Source: Lepiota brunneoincarnata
Lineage: Eukaryota > Basidiomycota > Agaricomycetes > Agaricales > Agaricaceae
Assembly (NCBI GenBank): GCA_023014365.1
Contig: JAEBUN010000004.1
Location: 1 to 64,000, forward strand
DNA: 64,000 nt
Direction of reading: 5' to 3'
Positions 19,829 to 31,527 of this stretch are shown piece after piece (positions within the stretch are counted from its first letter, which is position 1; every line of letters starts with the position of its first letter). The translations under genes and the position numbers were made by a program. The notes below the pieces were generated by a model. It made no database searches. It was not told the DNA's origin and saw nothing but the letters and a program-made list of their open reading frames with translations.

Positions 19829-20033
19829 CAGTGACCCACAAAACCGTTCCAATGTTTTGTACTTTTGACTTAAAGTAGTAATAGCTCAGTAAATAAAATA
19901 GCTAAATTTGTGAATATATTTATAAACATAGCCAAATATGTCATATCTGACCCTGCAAAGTCGCGTTATGTAATACTTCTAAATGAGGCAATTATGAATT
20001 TTGTAATCATTTTAAGTCATTGGAACGGTTTTG
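19829..20033. repeat. T2 left arm: outer motif 19839-19854, inner inverted motif 20018-20033
   Basis: The 16-bp motif CAAAACCGTTCCAATG and its exact reverse complement bound the arm. The arm is AT-rich between them. Confidence 0.85.
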
Positions 20034-20177
20034 TCAATAGTAATTTTTAATACTAATCCAAGCAATCACATGACTCCATTGATTGTGAATCAACAAGATC
20101 ATGTGACCACGTGTCTTTGACATATAAATAGATGTGCTGACAGCCATGTCCCATCATTCTCAACCCCCCTACCTACC

Positions 20178-21194
20178 ATGAAGCCATTATCTTCTACTCT
20201 AAAGCAAACCATCCTCTCTTTGCTAAATTCTCATCATTCCTATACTAAAATTGAGGCAATTACTGGTGTTGGGCGCAGTACCATATCCAGGCTAGCCTCT
20301 AAAAATTGTTCCAGCCTTACTAAATCACTTGGAGAACGTCCTTCAAAACTCTCTACCACTAATATTCGGCATGCTATCCATCTTATCTCTGCTGGCAAGG
20401 CTGAAACTGCTGTAGATATAGCCAAATCTCTTGCTCCCATCATTGGGACATCAGTCTCTTCACAGACTGTAGCAAGGCATCTCAAACAGGCAGGAATGAA
20501 GGCTGTAGTCAAGCAAAAAAAGCCTTTACTCTCTGACAAGCATAGGAGGGCTAGGCTGGATTTTGCTCTGACACACCAGCATTGGACTATGGAGGACTGG
20601 AAGCTGGTTGTATGGTCTGATGAGACCAAAATTAATCGTTTGGGGTCAGATGGGAGGAAGTGGGGATGGAAAAAGAAGGGAGAGGGGCTTAGTGAAAGAT
20701 TGGTCAAGGGAACTCTGAAGTATGGAGGAGGATCAGTGATGGTTTGGGGCTGTATGCTGTGGGATGGCCCAGGCTATGCAGTGAGGATTGATGGAAGGAT
20801 GGATGCAGAGTTGTTTGTGCAAATTTTGGAGGAAGATTTGAAGAAGAGTCTCTGGTGGTACAAGCTTAAACCCTGAGATATTATCTTTCAGCAAGATAAT
20901 GACCCCAAACACAAGAGTACACTGGCCAAAGAATGGTTTCAAAAAAATCATTTTAGGCTCCTAACCTGGCCAGCACAGTCACCTGACCTCAATCCCATTG
21001 AACACTTATGGGAATATGTGAAGAGAAAGTTGGGAGAGTATGAATCTCCTCCCAAGGGTATGGAGGAGTTGTGGCAGAGGGTAGAAAAGGAGTGGGATGC
21101 TATTCCAGCTTCTGAGTGTCAGAAGTTAATTGAAAGTATGCCTAGAAGAGTAGCAGCTGTACTCAAAGCCAGGGGGGGCTACTCTAAGTACTAG
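20178..21194 (+). pseudogene. T2 transposase (DD34E), one stop codon
   Basis: It is a 338-aa Tc1-like transposase that would excise and reinsert T2 at TA. The N-terminal helix-turn-helix has SYTKIEAITGVGRSTISRLA. The core shows VWSDETKINRLG (Asp), FQQDNDPKH (Asp) and SPDLNPIEHLWEY (Glu), with 34 residues between the last two. It ends KARGGYSKY. The only defect is TGA at 20874-20876, just before the second catalytic block and consistent with CGA to TGA. The start at ATG 20178 gives a normal family length. It differs clearly from the T1 transposase, so T1 and T2 are separate lineages. Confidence 0.93.
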
Positions 21195-21229
21195 AAATAA
21201 TAGGATAGCCTAGTATAATATGTCATTGA

Positions 21230-21434
21230 CAAAACCGTTCCAATGACTTAAAATGATTACAAAATTCATAATTGCCTAATTTGGAAGTATTACATGACGC
21301 AACTTTGCAGAGTCAGATATGACATATTTGGCTATGTTTATAAATATATTCACAAATATGGCTATTTTATTTACTGAGCTATTACTACTTTAAGTCAAAA
21401 GTACAAAACATTGGAACGGTTTTGTGGGTCACTG
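21230..21434. repeat. T2 right arm: inner motif 21230-21245, outer inverted motif 21409-21424
   Basis: It mirrors the left arm with only a few substitutions. Confidence 0.85.
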
Positions 21435-21436
21435 TA

Positions 21437-21770
21437 TGTGATTATCAAATGAGATTTGATAAGCCAGCCCGACCTACCATACCATTTCCAAGGGCAAGGC
21501 GCAAATGAGGACGGACAACCTAGAGTTCTATATCCTAGGCTAATATTAGACCTAATCGCATAAATGGGCTTGGCATTACAAGGCCGGATCAACGGGAATG
21601 GTGCTAGTGCCAGTTCCGAGACGAGTGGCTGTGAAATCAATAATTCCCTATAAAGGATAATAAATCTAAAAACTGGTCATGGTGACTGATAACCGCTGAG
21701 AAGACAGGCGTGATAAAACTCTGATGAAAATGACGAAAATGGAGGCTTTTGGAGACTGAGGACAGTCATT
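21437..21770. other. E1 pre-3' LTR spacer
   Basis: This non-coding stretch between T2 and the polypurine tract holds no recognised gene or repeat. Confidence 0.4.
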
Positions 21771-21789
21771 TAAAAAAAAAAGGGGGAGA
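21771..21789 (+). promoter_or_regulatory. E1 polypurine tract
   Basis: A run of about ten A followed by GGGGGAGA lies immediately before TGTTG of the 3' LTR. This is the expected primer for plus-strand cDNA synthesis. Confidence 0.85.
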
Positions 21790-23655
21790 TGTTGTGCTGC
21801 AAAATCATTTCATTTGTGAAATCACTAGCTAATAAAGTAACTAACTCTCCGTTACTGAATAATATCAGTATATGGCCATGGTCAGACACTGGGTGCAAGA
21901 GATTTAGAATACTATCTAAAATATGTGAAGGCGGACATCTCAGAAACAGAACCAGAACACCCAGACAAGTAAAAGTGATGTTAACTAACTTATGGGTGAC
22001 AAGGCTATGGAAGAATGACTCTGGTATGAATGTACCCGAGCATTGTATCCGATACTGTGTTAACTAAGATATTAGTTAAGATACTCATGACTGCACAAAA
22101 AGACCCATTTCTTCGCCTCTGCCCTAGAAAGCAGACGAGTCGCAACACCTATGTCATCCGGATGGTACCTAGTCATAATAACAGGTCTGGGAGTGAATCT
22201 TGACAAAAGAATGTAGGGATTAGCTGAATGCCCTGACAAGAATGTCCCCTTGAAACGGTTCTGATGATATTGAAACCTAAGGGATTGAATGGGGGTATCC
22301 CCGAGGGTACTCAGGGAAGGATGCCCCCTCATAGAAACAAAAGAGATCAGAAATGATGAACTAGAAAATGAAGATTGATAAGAATAGAATAAGCTAATTA
22401 ATTCTAGTGTTAGTCTACTACCTGAAGACTATGGAAGTGGACTTTAGAACATTAGGGTTGAAAAGCTCAGGTGTGGAGAGTCTGAGAATAAAATAAAAAC
22501 CAATAGATAAACGTTAGCGAGGAAACTCGCTAACCCAGCTGGCTGTGATATAAATAGCCAGGCACCTAGGGAGCAAGTCCCTGAGAGCAAATTGATGTCG
22601 CTGATATCGGAACTCCTAGAATGATGCTCCTAAATGATGAGGAGACAATAAAATGATGAAGCTGAAGGCTTGTTTCAGGTATACCCATAAGTTAATTGTA
22701 TATTGTTATAAAAACTCGTCTGTAAATTACATGGGAGGCAAGAAACCGCTTGCCTATTTCCCCCCCTGATTGTATGGTTGATTAGGATAAGTATATAAAG
22801 CAATTTTACGCGATTTTCTTCGGTCATAAGACCACCAGAGACTTAAAGAGTTATACTCTTTAAAACCAGACCCTTTGAAACGATTGAGATATTGACAGAC
22901 CCTTCTGCTTGACTCGAGAACTGAATACGAGTTGCTACGCCTCTTCAGTTCTTAAGTAGAAAAGTTCACTAACTTCCGTTTCTTTGGGTTCCTCTTAGAG
23001 GCCTTGCCTCAGAAGTATACCATTGAATTGTAGAGCTGTTTAATTGAGAAGCGAACATAGTACGCTAGGGCCCGTTGAAAACGCTGTCCACTAGGTCTAT
23101 CTAGTTTAAAGATACTTACTGCAGGAGCTCGCTAGAAGCCTGTCTCGCTGAGTGGTATAAAAGTTTTATTGCCTTGTTCAGAAGCTGTAGTGTGCTAGGG
23201 CCCGTTAGATAACGCTGTCCGCTAGGCCTACTAGCTTAAAGACACTTACTGCAGGAGCTTGTCAAAAGCCTGTCTCGCTGGGTAGTGTAAATTTACAGTA
23301 TTGTCAAGAGAAAAGGACGTAGTACGCTAGGGCCCATTAGAACACGTTGTCTGCTAGGTCTTCAGAGGTTCACTGATTGCGAAAGCTTGCGTTTTGCCTG
23401 ACTTATCGAATCGTGAAGATATTAGTTAACATATTATATAGCAACGACCGTCAAAAGTTCCCATTGTATTCAGATAGAACAACTGTCTGTCTAGTTGGAG
23501 ACTAAGAGAATAACATACCAAAACCCTAAAAACACTAGAATTGAATATATTTCTGGAGATCTGTGACAACCTCTCCCCCACGAACTTATAAAGTCGGAAT
23601 TAGCAAACCTGTTAACGAACTTCGTTTTCAATCTCATAAAGTAATCCGCATTTCA
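21790..23655 (+). repeat. E1 3' LTR
   Basis: It is 1866 bp, colinear with the 5' LTR including the 130-bp repeats and TATA candidates. It is followed by the TSD CTGA and then the rest of LINE L2. Confidence 0.95.
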
Positions 23656-25336
23656 CTGACCCCTGGCCCACCCCCACCTCCACCTGGAATGGTTCAGACA
23701 GGAAGGAGTTCCAGGTGTAGCTGGTAAACCTCCCCGTGAGATAAGAAGCAAAGAACCAGCCCACACAAGGGAAGAACCCCTGCCAAGCCAGAACTGCAAG
23801 AAGCATCCCATGATTAAGGGACGGGAAGAACTGTGCGATGTTGAAGGTGAGAACACTCATCTTCAACCCGCGGGCCCACCCGGCACGGACAAGGTGCATG
23901 AGGTAGGCACCAGCATCTTTGGTGGACCACTGGATCACACCACCAAACTGGTTTGGATGGAACACGCCAAACTTGACAGCCTCAAACTGCAAGCGGTGTG
24001 AGATCATCTTCTCAATAAGCTTACCGAGGGTATTAAGAAGGATGATCGGTCTGAACACCTTCAGAGTGGCATAGGAGAGCTTGCCAGGCTTCGGTATGAT
24101 AACCGACACACTCTCCTTAAAGTGACGAGGCCAATGCCCGCACTCCATGCAGGCATCAGCAATCCAACAGACCAAACAGGTAACTGTCAGGCCCGCCAGA
24201 ACAGACTTGAGGTGTGTCCATGTGACGTGGTCCAGACTGGGCGATGACAGGGAAGAGCACATGCGCAAGGCCTCATGCATCTCCAAGTCGGAGAAGACTG
24301 GCCACTCCTGCGGTGGGAGCAGATCAATCTGATCAAGAACCCCAACATCAACCGGGCGGTTGTTGGCGGCGTTGTAGGAACCATGGAGGCCTTCCCAGAG
24401 CTCCTCAAGAGTATTGCAGGGGCGATCACGATAGCGGATCACCTCGCAGGGAGGCAACTTATGCGCCCTGACTCAATCCATCAGGTCCCAGGGGCACTTG
24501 TTGGTAGAAGCAATCTCCTCAATGCACTCATCGAAGAACTTGCGTTTGGCGGCCTTCCAGGTCCGCTTGAACATGCGAGCGTCCTCTTGGTCCTGAGACC
24601 GAGAATACACCGTGTAAGTGCAGGCACACTCATCGTCCCACCACGGTTTAGACCGCAAGATGATGCAGACCTCCTTGGAGTGGGCAAGTCATGCCACAGA
24701 GAAGACCACAGAGATAGCCAGGGCTACCTCGTCGATCCTGCCGGATGAGCCCAGGTCCGGAAAGTCCAGACCCATGAGCCCCATCGAGACTTCAGCTAGG
24801 AACTCAGCCTCCTCATCTGAGCCCTGCTTCAGTGAGTGCCTGGGCACAGCCTCCTCAAAGGCCTCCAGGGGGGCAGTGATCCGAAGGGGGCAATGGTCAG
24901 ATTGACCCCACAGATCAGAACACTGCGTGGGAAGTGGCAGGTGGCCCGCAGCTGCCCTCACAAACACAAGGTCGATCACAGTAGAAGCAAGCCCCTCCTC
25001 AAAGGGGAAGTGTGTGGGGCCCGGGTTCCCAGGAAGCGAGAGGTCCAGGCCCAACAAGTCCGCCGTTTCTAGTAGGGAGGTGGCAGCAGCAGGGTTGTGA
25101 GGAGCCCATGGGTCCCACTGTGGCGAGCAGCAGTTGAAGTCCCCCAACATGAGGGCACACTGCGGGAGAGAGTCGACGGCATCCGCCAGATAGCAAATGC
25201 CTGACTGTCTGTCGTCCGAATAGACATTGAGGAAGTACACAGCCTCCCCATGCAGGAACATGGAGACAGCCATGACATCACAGTGATCAACGACATCACA
25301 TCGAAGCGAGGGCCAGAGCCACATCATCTGGTTATG
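23656..25336 (-). mobile_element. L2 (right piece): LINE-A endonuclease and RT N-terminal part
   Basis: The minus strand continues L2 beyond E1, from the RT block GVGQGS (cut by E1) back to the start of the endonuclease domain. The 5' end stops at about 25336, where plus-strand LINE L3 begins in the middle of an RT block. Confidence 0.88.
23660..25327 (-). pseudogene. L2 ORF2 endonuclease/RT part, broken
   Basis: One minus-strand frame from 25327 downwards holds the APE-type endonuclease with GDFNCCSPQW, VIDLVFVRA and SDHCPLRI. A stop at about 24689 interrupts it. A linker with KPWWDDECACTYT and a stop at about 24473 follow. RT blocks FKESVSVIIPKPGK, FRPIILLNTLGKLIEKMI and FNIAQFFPSLNH come next. 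The endonuclease would nick the target for target-primed reverse transcription. The rest of RT is at 5275-5952, separated by E1. Confidence 0.85.
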
Positions 25337-27275
25337 CTCACCTGTCTTGTCCGGCCTCTACTTGGCCCCCACCATGTATGTTATCAAGCAAAGGCTCCCT
25401 CAGCCAGGCCTCTCACTCTTGTCATATGTTGATGATGGTACCATCGTAGTGCAAGCCTGGAACCTGGACGCTAATTGCGTCCTGCTCCGCAGATCCTACA
25501 AGGTTGTCCATGACACCTTTACTTGGTTCGCGCTCATTGTGGAACACGATAAGTCCAAACTCTTTCATTTCTCACAGGATCATTCTGGTGAGAATCCCCC
25601 GGTGGACTTAGGGTTTCCCCCATTCACTGGTGCCACCCCCCTTTGGCCCAAGACCTACTGGAGGTACTTGGGCTTCTACTTCGATCGTGCCCTTACGTTT
25701 AAGGAGCATGTCCACTTTTACTCTACCAAGGCTATTTCCACAGTCAAGGCTATGGGAATGCTTGGTAACTCCGTCCGGGGGCTTCTGCCTGACCAGAAGC
25801 GCCTTCTCTATTGGTCTTGCATGGTTCCTATCGCCACGTACGGCTTCCACTTGTAGTACTACCGGGGCGCTAGGTGTAAAGGCACTTTGGACCACCTTCG
25901 CCAGATGCAGTGTAAGGCTGCACTCTGGATTACTGGCGCCTTTAGGACGTCGCCCAATGGGGGGGTTGGGGCCGTTGCGGGCCTGATCCCCATTCATCTT
26001 CATCTCTGGAAGCTTCGTGATCATGCTGAGTTGCGGTACACCATGCTTGCACCAGGCCATCCTGTTCGCGCCCTCCTTGGTTGGGGCTACAGCGGAGATC
26101 TCCAGTCTCATGCCTGGTCCATAGCCAGGCTCCCTCCCTGTGAGTTGATCAAGGTGAAAGGGCCTGTTGTTGATGCTAACCAGCATCTTGCCGCCCTCAT
26201 TGGGCCTTTTGACGCTGTTGCACCAGAAGCCTGGCCAGGGCGTCATCTCTTGGATGTATATCCACAGAGGGTCCACTTCCATTTGTATAACTGGGGGGCA
26301 GAGGACGCCCTTATGGCCCATATTGCAGCTCTTGACTAGGTTCTTGCCCAGGTGCAGGCCGATCTGGGGGTTCTGGTGGCAGTGATGGATGTGAGTCTGC
26401 TGCCCTGTTGGGTCCACCAGGTGGTTTTGGCTGCCCAGATTTTCCAGGGGCTGGACTGTGTCCATGCAGTCCAGCTTCTGGGGGGGAGGGTTACAGCTCC
26501 TGAGGCCGAGCTTTTCGCCATCTGGCTGGTGGTGTCCAAGGCAGTTACTGTTGAGGGTGCCGCTTGTCTCGTCCTGTTCACCGACTTGGTGGCTTTGGCC
26601 AGGCGGGTGGTGGACCTGTCAGTGCACTCTGCCCAAGGTCATTCCTTGGTGGTTTGTCACCTTCTCACTGAATGGTTTGCCAGAGGTCCGGCCTGCTTGG
26701 TCCATTTCTGGGAGGTCCCTTCATGTGTGAAGTGGCCTAACCATACTCAGGTGCATGACTTCACTAGGTCACTGCCTCCCATTGGGGTAGGGGCTTGTCC
26801 CTGGGCCTTGCTCAACTACCTCCGCAAGGAGGAAGTATGCTTGTGTCAGGACCACTGGATTGATCTGTTCCAGGATCCTAACCACTGTGGGCATGGTTTC
26901 CTCCAGCTTGCCAGGGACGACGATCGTCCCCTGTGGCCCATGTATCTCCATGGTGGGGCCTGGATCCTGCACGCTCACTCAGTGTCTGTAATGGCCCAGA
27001 TGATGCATGCTATTCTTAATCATGCACCAATAGGGGACTATTGGAGGCATTTTTTCCCACAGAAAGACTATTCCTGTCGCTGCAGGTTTTGGGAGGAGAC
27101 TTGTGAGCATGTGTTCCGGAGCTGCCCCAGGCACTCCATGGCAGGAGTCCCGACTATGGTCAAGGCCCTCATTGCTTTCCTCAAGGCGTCACCAACTACA
27201 TTCACATTCGCTGAGAGGGCTGGGCCCCCTCCGGGGGGTATCAGCTAGTAGCTCTGCCTGGCACCTGGTTGGGTC
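25337..27275 (+). mobile_element. L3 (left piece): LINE-A, 5' truncated
   Basis: It begins inside RT at PVLSGLYLAP and runs through RNase H to the ORF2 end and the first bases of the 3' UTR. LINE L4 then interrupts it. The 15-bp GCACCTGGTTGGGTC at 27261-27275 is repeated at 33843-33857, where L3 resumes. It is head to head with L2, and no TSD was found for L3 itself. Confidence 0.9.
25347..27248 (+). pseudogene. L3 ORF2 (RT C-terminal part, RNase H), broken
   Basis: One frame covers the whole segment with TAG stops at 25854-25856 and 26337-26339, both replacing TGG of other copies. LSYVDDGTIVVQ, the RNase H blocks AELFAIWLVVSKA and VLFTDLVALA, and the knuckle CRCRFWEETCEHVFRSC are visible. 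It ends at the normal GGIS stop at 27246-27248. It is a decayed RT/RNase H without the N-terminal half. Confidence 0.87.
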
Positions 27276-27638
27276 TTTTTTTTTTTTTTTTTTTTTTAAT
27301 CTCCAATTTATTATGCAGGCCATGTAGGGAGGCCGCATGCAGCAACATACTACAGTACAAATGACCGAGCCATACACTACAGGGTATCTGTACATACAAC
27401 ACATGACTGCAGATCCGGGCATGCATTTCCCCATGCCCAGGGCAAAGCCACCCTGAATGAACAGAGGTGGGAGGATGGCTGCCGCCCAGCGTGCAGCACA
27501 GAAACCAAACTGGGGCGAGGTCCCCCCCCTGTGGGGGTTAGGGGTCAATTCCCACGTAAATCCCTACACACTGTCTGAAGACAGCAGGGGAATAACCAAT
27601 GCCCTGGCCCAGACCCCACCAGGCGCCAGGCAGAGCTA

Positions 27639-30600
27639 CTAGCTGATACCCCCTGGGGGGGGCCCAGCCCTCTCAGCAAACGTGAACGCGGTTGGGGATG
27701 CTTCAAGGAAAGCAATGAGAGCCTTGACCATAGCCGGGACCCCTGCCATGGAGTGCCTAGGGCAGCTCCGAAACATGTGCTCACAAGTCTCCTCCCAAAA
27801 CCCGCAGTGACAGGAATAGTCCTCCTGTGGGAAAAAGCGCCTCTGATAGCCCCCTATCGGTGCATGGTTAAGTATAGCGCGCATCATCCAGGCCATTACT
27901 GACACCGAGTGAGCATGCAGGATCCAGGCCCCACCGTGGAGATATGTGGGCCACAGGGGGCAATTGTCATCCCTGGTGAGCTGGAGGAAACCATGTCCAT
28001 GATGGTCAGGATCCTGGAACAAATTGATCCAGCAGTCCTGACACGAGCATACTTCCTCCTTGCGGAGGTAGTCGAGCAAGGCCCAGGGATGAGCCCCTAC
28101 CCCAACAGGAGGTAGTGACCTAGTGAAGTTGTACACCTGAGTATGGAAAGGCCACCTCGCACATGAAGGGACCTCCCAGAAATGAACTGAGCAGGCCAGA
28201 TCCCCGGCAAACCACTCAGCAAGAAGGCGGCAGAGCACCAAGGAATGACCCTGGGCGGAGTGTACTGATGGGTCCACTGCCTGCCTGGCCGAAGCCATTG
28301 AGTCGGTGAACAGGACAAGGCCAGCAGCGCCCTTGACAGAAACTGCCTTGGACACCGCCAGCCGAATGGCAAAAAGCTCAGCCTTGGGAGCTGTAACCTT
28401 CCCCCCTGGAAGCCAAACCGCATGAATGCAGCCCAGCCCTTGGAAAATCTGGGCAGCCAAAACCGCCTGGTGAACCCGGCGGGGCAGCAGACTTGTGTCT
28501 GTCACTGCCACCAGAACCCCCGGCTCAGCCTGCACCTGGGCAAGAACCTGGTCGAGGGCCGCAACATGGGCCACAAGGGCATCCTCCACCCCCCAGTCGT
28601 ACGAGTGGAAGTGGACCCTGTCTGGGTACACATCCAAGAGACAACACCCTGGCCAAGCCTCTGGCGCAACAACATCGAAAGGCCTGGCGAGGGCAGAGAG
28701 ATGCTGGTTAACGTCAACAACAGGCCCCTTCACCTTGACCAACTCATGGGGAGGGAGCCTGGCTATGGACCGGGCATGAGACCAGAGATCGCCGCTGTAG
28801 CCCCAACCAAGGAGGGCACAAACAGGATGGCCCAGAGCGAGCATGGCGTACCGCAACTTGGTGCGGTCGTGAAGCTTCCGGAGATGAAGATGAATGGGGA
28901 TCAGGCCTGCAATGGCCCCAACCCCCCCATTGGGCGACATCCTAAAGGCACCAGTAATCCAGAGTGCAGCCCGACGCTGCATCTGGCGAAGGTGGTCCAA
29001 AGCGCCTTTACACCTGGTGCCCTGGTAGAACCACAAGTGAAAGCTGTACATGGCTATAGGAACCATGCAAGACCAATAGAGAAGGCGCTTCTGGTCAGGC
29101 AGAAGCCCCCGGACAGAATTACCAAGCATCCCCATGGCCTTGACCGTGGAAATAGCCTTGGTAGAGTAAAAACAAACATGCTCCTTAAACGTAAGGGCAC
29201 GATCGAAATAGAAGCCCAGATACCTCCAATAGGTCTTGGGCTGAAGAGGGGTAGTGCCAGTGAACAGGGGAAACCCCAAGTCCACCAGGGGATTCTCACC
29301 GGAATGATCCCACGAGAAATGGAAGAGTTCGGACTTGTCGTGCTCCATGACTAGTGCAAACCAGGTAAAGGTGTCGTGGACCACCTTGCAGGATCTGCGG
29401 AGAAGGATGCAATTAGTGTCCAGGTCCCAGGCCTGCGCCACGATGGTACCATCATTAACATAAGACAGGAGTGAGAGGCCTGGCTGAGGGAGCCTCCATT
29501 TGATAACGTACATGGCGGGAGCCAGGTAGAGACCAGACAGGACAGGTGAGAGGGCTGACCCTTGGCCCACCCCCACCTCCGCCCAGAATGGTGCAGACAG
29601 GAAGGAGTTCCAGGCATAACTGGTAAACCTCCCCATGAGATAAGAAGCAAAGAACCGGCCCACACAAGGGGAGAACCCCTGCCAAGCCAGAACTGCAAGA
29701 AGCATCCCATGGTTAAGGGATGGGAAAAACTGTGCAATGTCGAAGGCAAGAACACTTGTCTTCAACCCACGAGCCCACCTGGCACAGATCAGGTGCACAA
29801 GGTAGGCACCAGCATCTTCAGTGGACCGCTGGATCACACCACCAAACTGGTTTGGATGGAACATGCCAAACTTGACAGCCTCAAACTGCAAGTGGCGCGA
29901 GATCATTTTCTTGATAAGCTTACCAAGAGTATTGAGAAGGACAATCGGTCTGAACGCCTTCGGAGTAGCATAGGAGGGCTTGCCAGGCTTCGGTATGATA
30001 ACCAACATGCTCTCCTTAAAGTGACGAGGCCAATGCCCACATTCCATGCAGGCATCAGCAATCCAACAGACCAAACAGGTAACCATCGGGCCCACCAGAA
30101 CGGACTTGAGGTATGTCCACATGACGTGGTCCAGACCAGGCAACAACAGGGAAGAGCACATGCGCAAGGCCTCGTGCATCTCCAAGTTGGAAAAGACTGG
30201 CCACTCCCATGGTGGGAGCGGATCGATCTGATCAAGAACCCCAACATCGACCAGGCGGTCGTTGGCAGCATTGTAGGAACTGTGGAGCCCTTCCCAGAGC
30301 TCCTCGAGAGTGTTGCAGGGGCGATCGCGATAGTGGATTGCCTTGCAGGGAGGCAACTTACATGCCCTGACCCAATCCATCAGGTCCCAGGGGCGCTTGT
30401 TGGTAGAAGCAATCTCCTCAATGCACTCATCGAAGAACTTGCATTTGGCAGCCTTCCAGGTCCACTTGAATGTGCAAGCGTTCTCCCGGTCCCGAGACTG
30501 AGAATACACTGTGTAAGTGTGCAAGCACTTGTCGTCCCACCATGGCTTAGACCGCGAGACAATGCAGATCACCCTGGAGTAGGCAAGCCACACCTGGGAG

Positions 30601-31527
30601 AAGACTGCAGAGATAGCCAGGGCCACCTTGTCGATCCTGCTGGATGAGCCCAGGTCTGGATAATCCAGGCCCATAAGCCCTGTCGAGACCTCAGCTAGGA
30701 ACTTGGCCTCCTCGTCCAAGTCCCGCTTCAGCGAGCACCTAGGTACAGCCTCCTTGAAGGCTTCCAGAGGGATGGTGATCCGAAGGGGGCAATGGTCAGA
30801 TTGACCCTGCAGATTGGGACACCACATGGGAAGCAGTAGATGGCCCACAGCTGCCCTCGCAAACACAAGGTCAATCATGGTAGAAGTAAGCCCCTCCTCA
30901 AAGGGGAAATGTGTGGGGCCCGGGTTCTCAGGGAGTGAGAGATCCAGGCCCAACGAATCCGCCGTTTCCAGCAGAGAGGTGGCAGCAGTGGGATTGTGGG
31001 GAGCCCATGGGTCCCACTGTGGCGAGCAGCAGTTAAAGTCCCCAGACATGAGGGCACACTGCGGGAGAGAGTCGATGGTATCTGCCAGATAGTGAATGTC
31101 TGACTGCCTGTCGTCCGAGTAGACATTGAGAAAGTACACAGCCTCCCCATGCAGGAACATGGAGATTTTTTGCCATGATGTCACTGTGGTCAACAACATC
31201 ATGCCGAAGCGAGGGCCAGAACAGCATCATCTGGCTATATACATATGCTATAACCCGAGGAGGCTGATCCAGGGAAGAGGGAGGGCAGAACAAGCACAGC
31301 CACTCCAGATACTTGGGTGCCCCGACAACCTCATCCCCGTCAGGGTCAGAGGAGGACGGAACACGGCAGATGGAGTGCCAGGGTGGCTCCTGCAGTAAGA
31401 ACATATCAACCTCGTCTTTGAATTGTTCTAGCAAAGAATCCACAAGAAGGTAACTACAAAATACATTCTGTGACCATATATGACACGCTCTCCTCAATCT
31501 CCTAGGTTCCTGACGGTCCCTATTCAT
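27639..31527 (-). pseudogene. L4 ORF2: endonuclease-RT-RNase H, one frameshift
   Basis: The ATG at 31527 overlaps the ORF1 stop as ATGA. The endonuclease N-terminus reads MNRDRQEPRRLRRACHIWSQ, then FLLQEPPW. A run of six T at about 31166-31171 breaks the frame. From 31202 the frame is open for 1187 codons. It shows SGDFNCCSPQW, SDHCPLRI, the RT blocks FRPIVLLNTLGKL, FDIAQFFPSLNH and SALSPVLSGLYLAPAMY, and LSYVNDGTIVAQ (YVND instead of YVDD). RNase H has VAVTDTSLLP, AELFAIRLAVSKA and VLFTDSMA. The knuckle CHCGFWEETCEHMFRSC precedes the C-terminus. Both the frameshift and the altered YVDD box would disable it. Confidence 0.9.

Larger units (their letters stand above)
19829..21434 (+). mobile_element. 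T2: Tc1/mariner-type DNA transposon with long arms
   Basis: It runs from CAGTG at 19829 to CACTG at 21434 (1606 bp) between TA at 19827-19828 and 21435-21436. The terminal inverted repeats are about 205 bp and nearly perfect. They start at the outer motif CAAAACCGTTCCAATG and end at its inverted copy. The near-identity of the arms and the single defect in the transposase suggest a recent insertion into E1. Confidence 0.95.
5953..23655 (+). mobile_element. E1: giant Ty3/gypsy LTR retrotransposon (17.7 kb)
   Basis: Two nearly identical LTRs (5953-7819 and 21790-23655) face the same way, and the element is flanked by the 4-bp TSD CTGA. The LINE L2 reads through perfectly once E1 is removed, which proves the boundaries. 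In order it holds a 5' LTR, PBS, gag, pro, RT-RNase H-integrase, three small membrane-protein ORFs, two antisense spliced genes, T2 (inserted), polypurine tract and 3' LTR. Without T2 it is about 16.1 kb, far above the usual 5-8 kb of fungal gypsy elements. Gag and pol contain stops, a frameshift and an RT deletion, so this copy cannot move by itself. Confidence 0.95.

Noticed and set aside
28422..29354. 310-codon plus-strand open frame
   Set aside because: It is the antisense shadow of LINE L4 ORF2. GC-rich LINE codons leave long frames on the other strand, and similar shadows occur in all LINE copies (for example 25608-26465 and 57469-58362).
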